DNA from: Willaertia magna
Taxonomy: Eukaryota > Heterolobosea > Eutetramitea > Acrasida > Naegleriidae
Assembly (NCBI GenBank): GCA_902984215.1
Contig: CADWAF010004403.1
Location: 1 to 18,135 of the forward strand
Direction: 5' to 3'
Length of the DNA: 18,135 bases
The notes beneath the pieces were generated by a model that did not search any database, was not told the DNA's origin, and was given only the letters and a program-made list of their open reading frames with translations. Position numbers and translations under genes: made by a program. Each line of letters starts with the position of its first letter. The first letter of the stretch is position 1. Positions 16,651 through 18,135 of the stretch are shown piece by piece.

Positions 16651-18135
16651 TTATAAGTAATATTGTTTTAAATAATAAAATACTTTTTTTAAAATAACAA
16701 TTATAAAAAAAAATAAACAATGATTTGTCGATTAAAGATAAAAATTAATTAAATGAGATAATTATTAGATTAAATAGTGAGTTAAAAGTTTATAAATTGA
16801 AATCTTTTAAAAAGAAGATTTGAAATATTTTAATATTAAAAATAAATTATTTTAACAGTTTCTTTATAAAAAGTAATTTATTGAAAAACTATTAAATTCA
16901 TTTAATAACTTTTAAAAACAAAAAAATATTAAATATAAGACAATATTAAAGAGTAATAGATTATGTAATAATGATTATTATAATAAAATACTAAATTTTT
17001 ATACAAAAAAAATTATAAATCAAAAAAAAATTCAAATACTAATATAAGAAAATATATTAAAAAATCTTTGAAATTCATTAACAATTTAATAACTGAAGAT
17101 ATTATTGAGAATATAAAGAATAAAAAAAAAATAAAGTTATTGTTTATTATTTATTATTTAAAAAACTATTTAAAGTAGTTTTTTTATAGTTTATAAAATA
17201 AATATTTAATTTACTTTCAAAGTTAAATACTTTTTTTAAAAAGTAACTACTTAAATAAGTAGCTATTTATTTTAAAAAATTAAATATTATTTTTATAAAA
17301 ATAGATACTATATAAAATTAGTTATTAAAAAGAAATAATTAATTATAAAAAATATTATTTGGTAATCTATTAAAGTATTTATTTTTTATTGTATTTTCTT
17401 TTATAAAATTTATACTCTTTTAATTTGTTTATATTTATGTTTGTAATTAATTATTAAAGTTTTTTTTTAATAATTACTTATTAATTTAAAAGATTTTAAA
17501 TATATTTTAAGTTATATAAAAAGTATAATTGAAAAAGTTGAATTTTTTTTAGATTTTTTAATAAATATTAAAATTTATTTTCTTTAAAAAAAATATTAAA
17601 AATGTTATAAATTTTTTTAAATTTTTTTTAAATTCTTTTTCAATTAATAGAAAATAAAATTAGTTTTAATTTTTTATATTTTTATATAATTAAATTAGTT
17701 ATTAAAATTTTATAAAATAAAGAAATTTTATTAATTTTTTATATAAAGATTATAATTTATTTAGAAAATAGCAATATATTAGTAATTTTTATTATTAAAC
17801 TTAATATTAAATCTAATGAAGTTTATATAAAATTTATAAATTTATAAAATTTAAATTTTTAGGTAATTCTTTATTTAATTAAGAAAAAATAAATAAAAAA
17901 ATAAAAATATTATTAAATATTAATAAAAACTTAGGATTCCAAGATTTAATATAAAAAAAATAATATTAATTGATAAAATAAAAAAAAAGTCTATTTTTTA
18001 TAATTTTTAATTTTTTTATTTACAATAAAAAAAAGCATGGTTTTGCAGAAAAAATGAAAAATTTTGATTTAATATTAATATTAAATGAAACTCATTTTTT
18101 GAAATTTTACTGTGTTTTTAAAATTTTAAAAAATT
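16651..18135. other. Extremely AT-rich tract with coding scraps
   Basis: G and C are very rare here. I see no continuous gene. A short plus-strand stretch at 17921-17990 reads NLGFQDLIQKKIIL with TAA as Gln and matches 12932-12860 (minus) and the C-terminus of A1. A perfect palindrome lies at 18068-18085. The rest is poly-A/poly-T-rich sequence, probably old, decayed island copies. The island continues beyond the window. Confidence 0.5.

Larger units (their letters stand above)
8379..18085. repeat. Dispersed 18-bp perfect palindrome TTTAATATTAATATTAAA
   Basis: Perfect copies start at 8379, 9051, 9765, 9979, 10003, 10866, 11542, 11604, 12756, 15021, 16541 and 18068. One-mismatch copies start at 9955, 11510, 11578 and 14628; weaker ones lie near 15396 and 15775. 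I saw none in 1-7612. Most lie inside introns of either strand; those at 8379, 12756 and 16541 lie just downstream of gene 3' ends. Even at this AT content, chance would not give 12 identical 18-mers in 10 kb. Possible roles: intron-borne insertion units, splicing hairpins, or protein-binding sites. Confidence 0.85.

Noticed and set aside
7613..18135. Mitochondrial or bacterial origin for the island, given its AT content and TGA=Trp
   Set aside because: Consensus GTAAGT...AG introns of 37-160 bases with consistent phases show nuclear-type splicing; TAA/TAG=Gln is not a mitochondrial or bacterial code.

Overview
The window is eukaryotic nuclear DNA: AT-rich, with short GTAAGT...AG introns and a histone H3 sequence. 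The host proteins (an RCC1-like protein, an aldo-keto reductase, a long Asn/Leu-rich F-box-like/ankyrin-like protein) suggest a free-living protist. A heterolobosean amoeba of the Naegleria/Willaertia kind is a guess from style only. The window has two very different halves.

Left half (1-7612), standard genetic code. Two tandem, nearly identical minus-strand genes (copy A, 1-2792, cut by the window edge; copy B, 4277-7422, complete) encode a protein of about 1030 residues. In both, the real start is not the ATG of the long ORF. It is a three-base first exon, ATG|GTAAGT, spliced to an exon that begins ARTKQTARKSTGG. The mature N-terminus is therefore a histone H3 tail, identical to H3 for its first 21 residues, fused to an F-box-like, FG-rich and ankyrin-like protein. 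Between the copies lie an RCC1-repeat gene (minus) and an aldo-keto reductase fragment (plus), head to head and both apparently missing their N-termini. The duplication also carried the 3' end of the RCC1 gene; the second copy of that end survives only as 47 bases (7566-7612).

Right half (7613-18135) starts abruptly inside that RCC1 remnant and is an even more AT-rich island. It holds six recognisable genes or gene relics: DNA methyltransferase domain 1 (+), A1 (-), B1 (+), B2 (-), A2 (+), and methyltransferase domain 2 (+, decayed). A1/A2 are paralogs, as are B1/B2. Each A/B pair is divergently transcribed, and the two pairs lie in opposite orientation. A perfect 18-bp palindrome, TTTAATATTAATATTAAA, occurs at least 12 times here, mostly inside introns, and was not seen in the left half.

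The most striking property of the island is that its exons stay open for hundreds of codons only if TAA/TAG are read as Gln and TGA as Trp. Paralogs swap TAA or TAG for CAA or CAG at the same aligned positions, and a TGA falls at the conserved Trp of a methyltransferase WxK motif. Either the island's genes use, or came from an organism using, a code with reassigned stops, or they are dying by C:G to T:A transitions. Both readings are weighed in the findings. The last 1.6 kb is extremely AT-rich with only scraps of coding similarity. Functions of A and B are unknown.
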